Source: Hyphochytrium catenoides
Taxonomy: Eukaryota > Sar > Hyphochytriomycetes > Hyphochytriales > Hyphochytriaceae
Assembly (NCBI GenBank): GCA_900088475.1
Contig: FLMG01001937.1
Span: 1 to 11,695 of the forward strand
Reading direction: 5' to 3'
DNA: 11,695 nt
A program made the position numbers and the translations under genes. Of the stretch, positions 1 through 10,132 are shown piece after piece (position 1 is the stretch's first letter; each line of letters opens with the position of its first letter). The notes beneath the pieces were generated by a model. The model was not told where the DNA came from and did not search any database. It was given only the letters and a program-made list of their open reading frames with translations.

Positions 1-36
1 AGAAAGAGAGAAAGAGAAAGAAAGAAAAGAGAGAGA
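1..36. repeat. GA-rich simple repeat at left edge
   Basis: A run of GA and GAAA units opens the window. It is pyrimidine-rich on the minus strand, the polarity seen in minus-strand introns here, so it could belong to an intron or flank of a minus-strand transcript beyond the edge. That last point is inference. Confidence 0.75.
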
Positions 37-611
37 TCCATACATAGAATAGAATGTTCGTGCTCAAGAGTAGCCAAACCCCAGAAACATAGGAACAAAA
101 GTCGACGGCCATGAGAAGTATCGGCCACTGTCTGTCTAAATAGAGGTATGGATATAGGAGGCTTCTGCATCTTACAAAGTAAAATCCTCTTACCCAATCC
201 AAGGGTTAATCCATTCATAACCTAGTCAGTCGGTGAGAAGCAGGCGGAGCTGACTGAGAATGTACGAGAAGCAGGACAAGCTGATCTGAGAATGTATTAT
301 TATACGATACTGATAGGGACACCATGCGGTGCTCAGTCTCCTTATCAAAATTCGTGAACGGCGATACGAGACTAATTTCACATTGATGAACCTCCATGAA
401 TAGTCTCTTCTTCAATGCCAAGCCTTTCTGCCTTGTGATATCCCCGAAAGTCTGCGCTCACTTGCACTATGTGGGTTGAATGCAGGAATGAGTTAGCTAT
501 GGCGGCGTCAGATGAGCGTACGTAGAATCAAAAAGTAGGGATGATGTTTCACATATGAAAGTACGAAAACATGGCTGAGGATATGAAAGTTTAAAGCGCC
601 AACTACCGAGC
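37..611. other. Region 3' of the endonuclease V gene, no supported gene
   Basis: This stretch lies downstream of the endonuclease V stop. It has a 31/32-base tandem duplication at 235-297 and a few short open frames on both strands, none recognisable and none with a convincing splice chain. It probably includes the 3' untranslated region of the endonuclease V mRNA (minus strand). I see no canonical AATAAA signal just after the stop. Confidence 0.5.
235..297. repeat. Two-copy tandem repeat, about 31 bp
   Basis: Positions 235-265 and 266-297 are adjacent imperfect copies. Both begin GAGAAGCAGG, share an AGCTGA core and end CTGAGAATGTA plus one base. They differ by a few substitutions and one inserted base. 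The one-base difference breaks any shared reading frame, so it is probably non-coding. Confidence 0.8.
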
Positions 612-2742
612 CTATGGAGCCCATGCCCGTGTTATTTGCGAATGGGGCTCTCTCTCTCTCTCTTCTTTGTGTCTTTCCCTCCTTCTTGAGATGATACCTT
701 GCCACTGTCTTATCGTCTCGCGTGACCTTAGGTCCGCTTGCCTCGTGGGCTCCGGAATGCGGTGCCGACAGCAGATGCGAACCAAAGCTAGCGATGTCTG
801 CAGGCTTACCCTGTGGCCCACAGAGAGGAAAATAGGCTTCCGTAGGGTTGGGGAAGAGAAAAATGCCAAGCCCCACTCCTAGCGAGTAAAAGGCCGGGTT
901 AAGAACAATTATGCAAATACCGTTGTAGCACGAGACAGAGTACCTCAACCCGATAGCCATAAAGGCGGCCAGTGTCCAAAGAGATAGAGAGTGAACAAGG
1001 GAAGACTTCAACGAAGCGGAGAGAGGAGTATCACAATGGACACAATAGAAGCTTAGAACAGGACACCATAAGGGAGGAAGGAGGAGAGGAACAATAGTAC
1101 ACCTTTCCGGAGGCACCGACGATTGGAAATGTGTCAGACTGCGAACCTGAGCTGCGTGCCATCTCGTCCGCTCTATGGCGTAGAAGGCCCTTGATATGGT
1201 CGGTTTCTATACCATCAACATGGAAAAAGGTCTTCGCAACCCCTGCAGATCATAATAAAGAAGCGCACGCTCTGTTGGATTAAAAAAAGTCCGACGGAAA
1301 AGAAGATCGGTCATGATAGCAGGAGAGGAAGAGCGAAGAGGCTGCCAGAAGTGCAATCCCATTGATTGCAACAGAGAAGGAGCGACTGCAACCAGCAAGA
1401 GAAAGAGAGAGATAGAGCTAGAGATTCCCGGTTAGGAATTGTCAAAGGGTGCCCAAAGTACCTTATAAAGACGCTTAGAGAGGGCAGGAGAGACTACTAG
1501 GCGTCAGAAGACAGGACGATGCGCATGTTTAGATGAACGATATAAGCCGGAAGGTGGGACAATCATACCAACAGTGGGAATATCCACGAGGACGCCTAAG
1601 TGGGAGGCCAACCCAAAGCCTCGAGCGTGGAGAATGCCATTTCCATCTACCAGGATCACTTGTGGGACTAAAGCTATGCCGAAGAGAGCAGAGGAGGTGA
1701 GGGGAGACAGCGGTAGCATTCGGAGCTTGAACAAAGTAGTTGGCCGGAAGACGGCCGACAGCCATTTGGTCCTGGACCGAAGAATGCCACAAGAGGACTG
1801 ATAGAAACAGGAGAGTAGTTGGCCGGGACGGAGAAAGAAACAAGAGAGAAAAGAGGACTGATAGCAGAGGAGAGGGAAGCGAATGCAGAGACAAAGGAAG
1901 TAACCCCGAAGAGAATCAGACTTAAAGGGCTGAGCTCGCCGGCATGGAGAACACGCACCCGGATCTGAGCTCTTGAGTTCATTGATCAACCTCACCAATG
2001 GTTCCACCTCGCGAAAGGCTAAAAATCCTAAGAAAGGTGATAGGAATGAGCAAGGTTCAAGTCTCTTACGCTATGAAGAACCATTGTTCGCTGTAGCCAA
2101 GCTGTGCGTGTATAGACATCTGCAAGTGGCACTCGCAAGATAGAGAAGGGACACTCAAGGAGGTCGGGCCCTGACAGAAGGCGACGTGCCTTTGCACACG
2201 CCGGCTTTCTCAGGGATAAGGGAGGTGAGTTCATAGAGCGGTTCTTCACGGCACGGGATAAGGTGAGAGGGAGGTTGACGGAACGCCAGTGGTGTCACCT
2301 GGAATGTATGGCAGACGAAGCTCGAAGTGCGTCTGTGCCTCGTAGAGGACTTGAAGGGAGGGGAAGGATAGGACCACTAAGCAGGCACAAGCGTCGACCT
2401 CGGAGCCTGGCAGGAAGCTAACAGTGGATGACGGAACGGTGGCCAGTCTGAGAGTCAACGTGCCTGTCTAGAATAATGTGACCCTTACGCACCTGATGTC
2501 CACGCCGCCTACGAGTCTGAGAGGAGGTTTGCCCAGGCTATCCGCTCCCTCTGGGCACTGCCAGTCATGATCATCATACTCTTTGAGCCTCACTTTCAGC
2601 TCCTCCTGCGCCGCTGCAAGCAGATGACGATCTGACTGGTGTATGAGAAGCTGACAGGAGATTAGATATTACCTTCCCACGCCGATCTCTGGCCTTCCAA
2701 CGAAGTGACATTTTGTCCGTCTTCCTCCTCTTCTGATGCCAT
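612..2742 (-). CDS. ENDOV: Endonuclease V (inosine-specific endonuclease), 7 exons
   Basis: Endonuclease V cleaves one phosphodiester bond 3' of deoxyinosine in DNA or, in animals, of inosine in RNA. Seven minus-strand exons, 2742-2673, 2613-2493, 2417-2299, 2027-1959, 1673-1569, 1242-1103 and 878-612, join to 891 coding bases, 296 residues (human about 282). Introns are GT...AG, 59, 75, 271, 285, 326 and 224 bases. Family motifs appear in order: VGGVDIS with catalytic Asp62; CLVVLSF; the wedge PYIPG (100-104) with Tyr101; FLAFRE with Glu110; VDGNG with Asp136; [30 protein letters not shown] with His230; [10 protein letters not shown]. Split codons rebuild Ser64, Gly104, Ala127 and Gly162. 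An in-frame TAG six codons before the ATG fixes the start. The C-terminus after residue 269 is less certain: it reads through a GA microsatellite (Arg-Glu repeats), and a possible donor sits after Gln268. No signal peptide or membrane segment is seen, so nucleus or cytosol is likely. The family call is very secure. Confidence 0.95.
646..663. repeat. CT microsatellite inside the endonuclease V C-terminal codons
   Basis: A CT run on the plus strand is GAGAGA on the coding minus strand. It is read as alternating Arg-Glu in the last exon of the endonuclease V gene, past the conserved catalytic domain. Confidence 0.8.
1791..1864. repeat. Direct repeats within endonuclease V intron 4
   Basis: The 14-mer AAGAGGACTGATAG occurs at 1791-1804 and again at 1851-1864, exactly 60 bases apart. 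A 13-base block, AGTAGTTGGCCGG, occurs at 1735-1747 and 1814-1826. These look like decayed tandem duplications inside the intron that spans 1958-1674. Confidence 0.7.
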
Positions 2743-2913
2743 GATCTTTTCCTACGCACAGCTTGCCGTTGTGGGCTCGGCGTTAACGACCTCTCATCGT
2801 ACCGAGCTAACAATAGTGAAGCTTGAGCTTACGGCCCACACCACGCTCAGAGCTAATGAGAGCTAGAATGAGGCCATGGAGACAGCGAAATTGTCGCAGA
2901 CTCTCCACGGCAT

Positions 2914-3017
2914 TCTCTCTCTCTCTCTCTCTCTTTCCCCCTCTGTCTGTCTGTCTCTCTCTCTCTCTCTGTCTCTCTCTCTCTCCTCTCACTTTGTCTC
3001 TCTTTCTTCTTCTTGCA
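2914..3017. repeat. CT/GTCT simple-sequence tract
   Basis: A run of CTCT and GTCTGTCT units on the plus strand ends in TTCTTCTTCTTGCAG at 3018, an excellent splice-acceptor shape. It may be the 3' part of a plus-strand intron, but no convincing exon pair could be assigned. Confidence 0.8.
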
Positions 3018-3180
3018 GCTGGTGCCTCGTCTCTCTTTAATTGGTGTGGTGAAGCTCAAGAAAGATTTTATAGAAAAAGACAGGGCTTCCTCATGAGGAG
3101 AGAGAGACAAGAAAACTGCTGCTCGCTTCAATCATCAGAACGTTCAGGCAACTGACTCCGAGGGGTTTCCTGAACGATAC

Positions 3181-3213
3181 CGATAATCGTAGAGGGAGGC
3201 ATTACGATTATCG
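3181..3213. repeat. Perfect 10-bp inverted repeat
   Basis: CGATAATCGT at 3181-3190 and its exact reverse complement ACGATTATCG at 3204-3213 flank a 13-base spacer. Each arm carries a GATAA core. It could be a paired transcription-factor site in the divergent spacer or a small hairpin. Function is inference. Confidence 0.75.
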
Positions 3214-3644
3214 TAGTAGAGAATCAATTTCAGTCTCTGGTATGAGATCCATCACCACATCATCGCCGTAAAAGAGCTACTACTATGTGGCGAGAGAGGA
3301 TATTTAGGTATTATGACAATCTGTGTTTGTATTACTACTGGTTGGGCCGTTTCTATGGTGAGTTTGGGATGTTGATGGCTAAGAAAGGAACAGGAAAGGG
3401 CAAGTTGATGCTTGTCATTCCCCTCTCCTTTGAGAGAGAGCCAGAGAGAGAGACAGAGAGACTTGACGAGAGAGACAGAGGAAAGAGATAGATTGAGAGA
3501 GAGCTGTATATAGGGGAATGAAACAGACAGAAGAAGCCAAACACAGCCAGACCATATCGTGAGAGAATGACATAGACAGAGTAATGGAGAACAAAGAGAC
3601 AGAGAAAAACATGGGATACACGGACAGATCAAGCGGAAATCGAA

Positions 3645-3688
3645 ACAGAGAGAGAGAGACAGAGAGAGTCAGTGAGAGAAAGTAAGAA

Positions 3689-3756
<68 letters not shown>

Positions 3757-3780
3757 AGAGGGAGAGAAAGAATCAGAAAG
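3645..3780. repeat. Long GA microsatellite
   Basis: An almost uninterrupted GA run (core about 3691-3750, broken by CGAGCGAG) with GAAA units at its right end. It is purine-rich on the plus strand, opposite in polarity to the CT runs in the dehydrogenase introns just downstream. Confidence 0.9.
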
Positions 3781-3980
3781 GACTGAATCGCATTGTACTG
3801 AAATGTGTAGCTACAGTTTCCGTCCCTTTCTCTCTCTCCCAGTGGACTCATTGGTATCGAAGAGACAAGTGAAGAGCTGATCTCTTCCTTCTACCGCGTG
3901 CTTCTTTTCTCCTCACATCTGAAGCTTCCCATCTAATCTGCGAGTCTTCATTAGCTTCATCTACGAGCTCCATCTCCACG

Positions 3981-6292
<2,312 letters not shown>

Positions 6293-6498
6293 AGAGGTTA
6301 TAGGTCCAGTCATTTATTTTGTTCCTTAATATAATCTCCCGTCGTGTTTGTCATGAGACATTTCGTGCTGGAGACAAATCTAGCTTGAAAATAGCGAGCA
6401 GTGAACCGGCATAGCAGGGCAATAGTTATAAAAATAAGATACCTGATACTGTGTGGGCCCGACAGAGGCGCAGCCCGCTGCTGCTGACTGCCTAATGA
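6293..6498. other. Spacer between convergent TDH and a small minus-strand gene
   Basis: About 200 bases, AT-rich near 6300-6345 and 6420-6440. It is the likely 3' untranslated region of TDH and, from the other side, of the candidate gene at 6499-6773. No exact AATAAA is seen; AT-rich stretches at 6325-6333 and 6427-6437 are the nearest polyadenylation-like sequence. Confidence 0.4.
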
Positions 6499-6773
6499 TC
6501 AAGGAAAAGCTTCAGTCCAACATGTCACTTCCCCGTGCTCTAATTCATCGTCGTTGGCATCATCAGATTGGTCGTACCAGGGCATTCTGCATAATGTGCA
6601 ACAGCACTCCGGCAGCACCACGACGTCAGGTACGCGTGTGAGGCACGACAGATAAAATAACTTCCCAGACCACAGCGGTATGCTCCTTGGCAAATCATCA
6701 CTCTGACCTGGCACCTTCACTCACAGCGTAGAAAGCAACCCATAGATGCAAGGAAGCGCTTACCCCAGCTCAT
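6499..6773 (-). CDS. Candidate small cysteine-rich acidic protein, 2 exons
   Basis: Not recognised. Minus-strand exon 1 (6773-6764) gives ATG AGC TGG G followed by a strong GTAAGC donor. A 56-base intron ends GTGCCAG, and exon 2 (6707-6499) continues in phase to a TGA, for 72 residues. The protein starts MSWGQSDDLPRSIPLW. It has a hydrophobic stretch (KLFYLSCL), a cluster of five cysteines in ECCCTLCRMPW plus single cysteines before and after it, then an acidic segment (QSDDANDDELEHGE). An in-frame TGA lies just upstream of the ATG. The cysteine spacing could bind metal, but no family is matched. It converges on TDH. Support is the phase-consistent short intron and a 69-codon open exon, so it could still be chance. 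Confidence 0.4.
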
Positions 6774-7724
6774 GTGCTCCACTCACAATGCTGCAGTGTC
6801 CCCATCAGGCGGACGCCAGAGAACCAGAGACCGAGTGCAGCGCGCGGCTGTTGATTGGACAGCAGATGACAGGCTGCACGCACGAGATAGAGGGGAGATG
6901 GAATGGCGGCGAAGGCGAGGGAGACAGAGCGGCAGTCAGCCGATGGACGCACACGACGCGCAGGCAGCGGCGGAGAGACGTTTGGGGCGCGGCTGTTGGC
7001 TGCTTTTTGATAGCTTTACCATGAGGTTTTCTATCGTTGGAATATAGTAAGAATCCCGAATACATGCATCTTAGAAAGGTGCGGTTTAGATTCTGACTAG
7101 GGTTATTCTGGATGTGTACCAGGATTTGGAAAAGAATTGGGTATCTGTAAAATAAGATTTTGATGACATTTTTCTGAGGTCTTTGTTCCTCGAGAACATT
7201 CTATGGTTGAGTATACAGGTACCCACCCATCCTTATCTTAACAGCAATTTCTTTTTGACAAGGAATTGGATCTTAAAGAGCGGGTGGGCAGGGGTAAGAC
7301 ACTCTATGACACTCTATGGACATGTAGAGGTACCGGGGCAAGTAAGAGATACGATAAAACCATTCAGCCCTGTGACTCTCGGGAGACAGATTCCTGACTG
7401 TGAAGACAGAGCTCGAGCAGCATCTTATTCAGCATTATTCTACGCAAAAAGAATCAATTCTCATTATCATCTAACATGTTAAAGACTCTTTATTTGTTTT
7501 TGCTAAACGAATGAACCCCTCTCACACTTTATCATATAATAACCAACAGCTTTAGTAGAGGAATTCTATTTAGACAGACTGGCACAGTAGATTCAAAAAC
7601 AGACAAACACATTTCCCCTTGCGCCAAATAAAAAAGAGGAATAAAGTGAGGTTCAAAGTGGTGCACGCAAAAAGATCTCCCGCCTCATCTCTCTTCCTCT
7701 CTCCCACCGTCTCCCAGCTGTTGC

Positions 7725-7740
7725 TATATCCTTTTATAAG
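7725..7740 (+). promoter_or_regulatory. TATA-like element upstream of the SET gene
   Basis: TATATCCTTTTATAAG lies about 400 bases before the SET start codon. With a start site some 25-30 bases downstream it would give a leader of roughly 380 bases, long enough for the candidate intron at 7922-7959. This is position and composition only, so weak. Confidence 0.22.
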
Positions 7741-7921
7741 TAGTAAGGCGCGCCGCTCAGCAGTTGTGCTGCCCCTCGTCCCAAGAAAGGTTGTCGATCT
7801 GCCTCCGGTTGCTTCCTGCTTGGACCATAGATCAGTGACGAGAAGCTCCTGCTCTGCCACGCACCATATAGACCGCCACAAATCATTCTTCCAACTCCTT
7901 TTATCGGCGATTCAAACGAAG

Positions 7922-7959
7922 GTAAATAATACTGAGCTGCTGGTTCTCTTTATCTACAG
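7922..7959 (+). other. Possible 38-base intron in the SET gene leader
   Basis: AAG|GTAAAT at 7922 and TTCTCTTTATCTACAG ending at 7959 make a strong donor and acceptor. It would be shorter than any confirmed intron here (59 bases), so it is tentative. Confidence 0.25.
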
Positions 7960-8145
7960 CTGCCCTGGTGCTTGCCCCTGCGTTTGGACACCTTACGATC
8001 CTTACTGATCAGTGGGATTCCTGAGCTCTTGCAGCACAACCAGCCACACTTCTTAAAGGGCTACGCAGGACCCCTATCTGTGGAAACTAGTCGCCTCCTT
8101 GGTGTAGTTTTACTGCGTGCCAGATAGTTAGCAGCAGACCAAAAA

Positions 8146-8835
8146 ATGCCTTCAGAAGCACATCTCCCACACTCTTCTGCCGCTCTAGAGCCAGTATCGA
8201 AGCTCAAGCAAGTCCAAGGCCAGCAGCCCCAGTCAGAGTCCACTCCTCCTACATTCACCAACATGATTCGCGGAGGAGATACGCCACTCTGGTCCTTGCA
8301 CAAGCACGTGGAACTCAGAAAGTCTCCGTTAGGCGGCTATGGGCTCTTCACAACCGCCAAGATATGTGCTGGAGAGGTTGTCTGGGCGGATGACCTAGAA
8401 CGGACGATGGACGACTCAGTGCCCATTAGCGAAGTTGAGACTTGGCCCACAGAGAGGCGTCAAGACTTCTTGCATTACGCCTACCAGGTGTCTCCCACTC
8501 ACATGGAGGGATGTGACGATAAGACGCGGGCAATGAACGATGCCGCGCGCTTCCACAATCACAGCTGTGACCCCAACACCTGGTTTGTAGGCGATACCAC
8601 CATGACAGCAGTTAGAGACATAGAGGCCGGCGAGGAGATCACGTATGACTACGCCACCAGTGAGACATACTTTGAGAAGTTTGACAAGTGTCTTTGTGGC
8701 ACGAAGCTCTGCAGAGGGAAGGTGAGGAAGGATGACTGGAGGGACCCTGAGCTACGAAGGCGATACGGACGCCATTGGATGCAGTATATTCTAGACATGA
8801 TGGACGCAGAAGAGAACGCGAGTGTAGGGGCTTAG
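8146..8835 (+). CDS. SET-domain protein with post-SET zinc motif (putative lysine methyltransferase)
   Basis: SET proteins transfer a methyl group from S-adenosylmethionine to lysine, often on histones. This intronless 229-residue frame is almost entirely a SET domain. The start of SET is at about residue 54 (VELRKSPLGGYGLFTT, with the GYGLF cofactor strand at 64-68). The cofactor/active-site core FHNHSCDPNT is at 136-145, EEITYDYA at 163-170 with Tyr167 and Tyr169, and the post-SET CLCGTKLCRG at 182-191. Cys182, Cys184 and Cys189, with Cys141 of NHSC, are the expected zinc ligands. The 53-residue N-terminus is polar and Gln/Ser/Pro-rich. No pre-SET, chromodomain or other targeting module is present. 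An in-frame TAG at 8125-8127 supports the ATG at 8146 (context AAAAAATGC). The helical C-terminus carries an acidic stretch (DMMDAEEN). Substrate is unknown; non-histone targets are possible. Confidence 0.93.
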   Translation: MPSEAHLPHSSAALEPVSKLKQVQGQQPQSESTPPTFTNMIRGGDTPLWSLHKHVELRKSPLGGYGLFTTAKICAGEVVWADDLERTMDDSVPISEVETWPTERRQDFLHYAYQVSPTHMEGCDDKTRAMNDAARFHNHSCDPNTWFVGDTTMTAVRDIEAGEEITYDYATSETYFEKFDKCLCGTKLCRGKVRKDDWRDPELRRRYGRHWMQYILDMMDAEENASVGA

Positions 8836-9120
8836 TTGTTAGCTACATTCGTACAGCAGGACATACTGCGGCCCAGCTTCCATCGATGGGTCGCGAGAGG
8901 CGGCGCCTCTTATGGCATAGTGCGCCCTTGTAGCTGAGCAACCTAGTGTCCTCTTTTTAGCTAGTGGGTTAGACTTCTGATGCTACTTCTAGACATTGGG
9001 TGTCTACTAGCGGCCCGGTGTTAATATTATTGGCTAAGGTGTGATAATAAGGATTGCCACGCCTGTCTTACGACCCTGATAAAGGTTGTCCATCCTTTTT
9101 CAGCTGGACGTACTCCTATT
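8836..9120. other. 3' flank of the SET gene and 5' flank of the next candidate gene
   Basis: It includes a 15-bp near-perfect palindrome at 8896-8910. A pyrimidine-rich acceptor (CCATCCTTTTTCAG) ends at about 9103, with a possible donor GGTGTGAT near 9039. These would form a leader intron of about 65 bases for the candidate gene starting at 9121. Confidence 0.35.
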
Positions 9121-9500
9121 ATGGCAACCCTGAACGAACTGAAGGTATATCATTGGTAGCTCTATTAGATAAGTGCTGTCCACTACCGTCTCGGACGATT
9201 GGTCTGTAGATGGAGTGCATTTACATGCACAGAAGGGTCTGCCACCTTCCTCTCCGAATGCTGCCGCTGGGGTCAGTGTCGACCTCTTTCCAGCCTTGAG
9301 CAAGGCAATGCCAACAGATGCCCAGAAGGTGATCTGTCTCTTGTGACTTGGGAGATCTTTGTGGTCACTACCTTCTCCTCTCTGGTTCACTTCTTCCACA
9401 GTCAGGAAACTATATATACAGAGGCAACGATGTAAGTCTTTGAAATTCAATGAATAATTCTCCTTGAGTGACATTATAGACCATGCGATTTGATGCTTAG
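9121..9500 (+). CDS. Candidate 56-residue protein, 4 exons, no known family
   Basis: Not recognised. Exons 9121-9144, 9233-9328, 9402-9431 and 9480-9500 join in phase 0 at all three introns (88, 73 and 48 bases) to give 56 residues and a TAG stop. It begins MATLNELK, continues KGLPPSSPNAAAGVSVDLF and PALSKAMPTDAQK, then SGNYIYRGND, and ends TMRFDA. Splice signals: donors GTATAT, GTGATC and GTAAGT; acceptors GCACAG, a pyrimidine-rich TTCTTCCACAG, and ATTATAG. A TTTTTCAG acceptor before the ATG suggests a leader intron. The protein has no membrane segment or signal peptide. Against it: a minus-strand frame of roughly 150 codons (about 9100-9552) overlaps it, and short exons can arise by chance. 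Confidence 0.4.
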
Positions 9501-10132
9501 TAGAGTCTAATACTTCTTTGGTTCTGAGTCTAAGGAAAGCAAGGACCTTGTCCCTGTAAAATAAGACTCAGGTAGCTGCGGTGGCGACCTCATGGCTCTG
9601 TCTACCACGGATGACACAGGTGCGGAGTAAACGATAGAGAGAGAAACACTAATCAGCAGCGTCAACAGACAAGAGGACGGAGAGGAAGAAAAATAGCTGC
9701 GTGTAGCTGCACAGTCACGGAGGGAGAAAGGGCAGAAGAGGTCCTGATCCTGACTGGCTCCACAAGCTCTCCGCACGGCCTTCATGACGTGGCACTGGCC
9801 TGCCCTCTCCAGCTTGTACACGCCAGGTTCCTTTATTTTAGCAGAAAGCGATAGAACGAGATGTGTGAGTATGATTGGATGTGTGACCAGTGACCTAACC
9901 AGTGAGGAAACGGCACAGAGAAGAAGCTGCACGGCGACTCTTCCTGCTCTATCTCGTGCTATTATAAAAGACTACTCGTACTTTGAGAGAGAGGCATTTG
10001 CCGTTTTTTCAGTTGTGCTGTCGTGCTGTCCCGCTTTGGCTAACCCGCTCCCTACATCTGCTTCAGTGGGTAACCATGGGTCTCCCTCCCTTCCTCTCTC
10101 TTCTTCTAGAACTACTACCTGTACTGTTGTAG
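9501..10132. other. Unassigned region
   Basis: A minus-strand frame from 9932 to a stop at 9507 contains a moderately protein-like stretch (EPGVYKLERAGQCHVMKAV) and a hydrophobic segment. It has no clear ATG before that stretch and no persuasive splice sites. A plus-strand frame starting at 9784 runs into the pyrimidine tract and reads as Ser-Leu repeats. I would not call a gene here. Confidence 0.35.

Larger units (their letters stand above)
2743..3980. promoter_or_regulatory. Divergent spacer between endonuclease V and threonine dehydrogenase
   Basis: The endonuclease V start (2742, minus) and the threonine dehydrogenase start (3981, plus) face away from each other across 1.24 kb. This must hold both 5' untranslated regions and promoters. 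It contains a CT tract near 2914-3017, a perfect inverted repeat at 3181-3213, a purine-rich tract at 3430-3500 and a long GA microsatellite near 3645-3780. A polypyrimidine stretch followed by CAG ends at 3842 and looks like the acceptor of a 5'-untranslated intron of the dehydrogenase gene. No TATA box is obvious. The large open frames here are translations of the microsatellites. Confidence 0.55.
6774..8145. other. Largely unassigned spacer upstream of the SET gene
   Basis: Positions 6774-7010 are GC-rich and may contain the promoter of the minus-strand gene at 6499-6773. Positions 7010-7620 are AT-richer; a chain of short exon-like segments between 7101 and 7474 is described as a finding. 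At 7298-7317 the 10-mer GACACTCTAT is tandemly duplicated. Positions 7620-8145 probably hold the promoter and leader of the SET gene, with a TATA-like element near 7725-7740 and a possible 38-base intron at 7922-7959. No family was recognised in any open frame. Confidence 0.4.

Noticed and set aside
235-357. Plus-strand frame EKQAELTENVREAGQADLR over the tandem repeat
   Set aside because: The 31-base period shifts frame between copies, and no partner exon was found.
2823-3155. Plus-strand 110-codon frame through the CT tract, and a spliced variant starting METAKLSQTL at 2876
   Set aside because: Most of the frame is simple repeat. The spliced variant needs a weak GTCTGT donor inside the repeat, so it is not supported.
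3669-3851. Minus- and plus-strand Arg-Glu or Ser-Leu frames over the GA microsatellite
   Set aside because: Repeat translation only.
6805-7230. Minus-strand two-exon model, MGGYL then a 113-codon frame to 6805
   Set aside because: The 72-base intron is plausible in phase, but the frame crosses the probable promoter of the gene at 6499-6773, has odd composition in its GC-rich half, and conflicts with the plus-strand segments at 7101-7140.
9100-9552. Minus-strand frame of roughly 150 codons, possibly joined to an ATG at 9588 by a 35-base intron
   Set aside because: It has no recognised family and the intron would be extremely short. The overlapping plus-strand model has better splice signals. 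Kept as the main competing explanation for 9121-9500.
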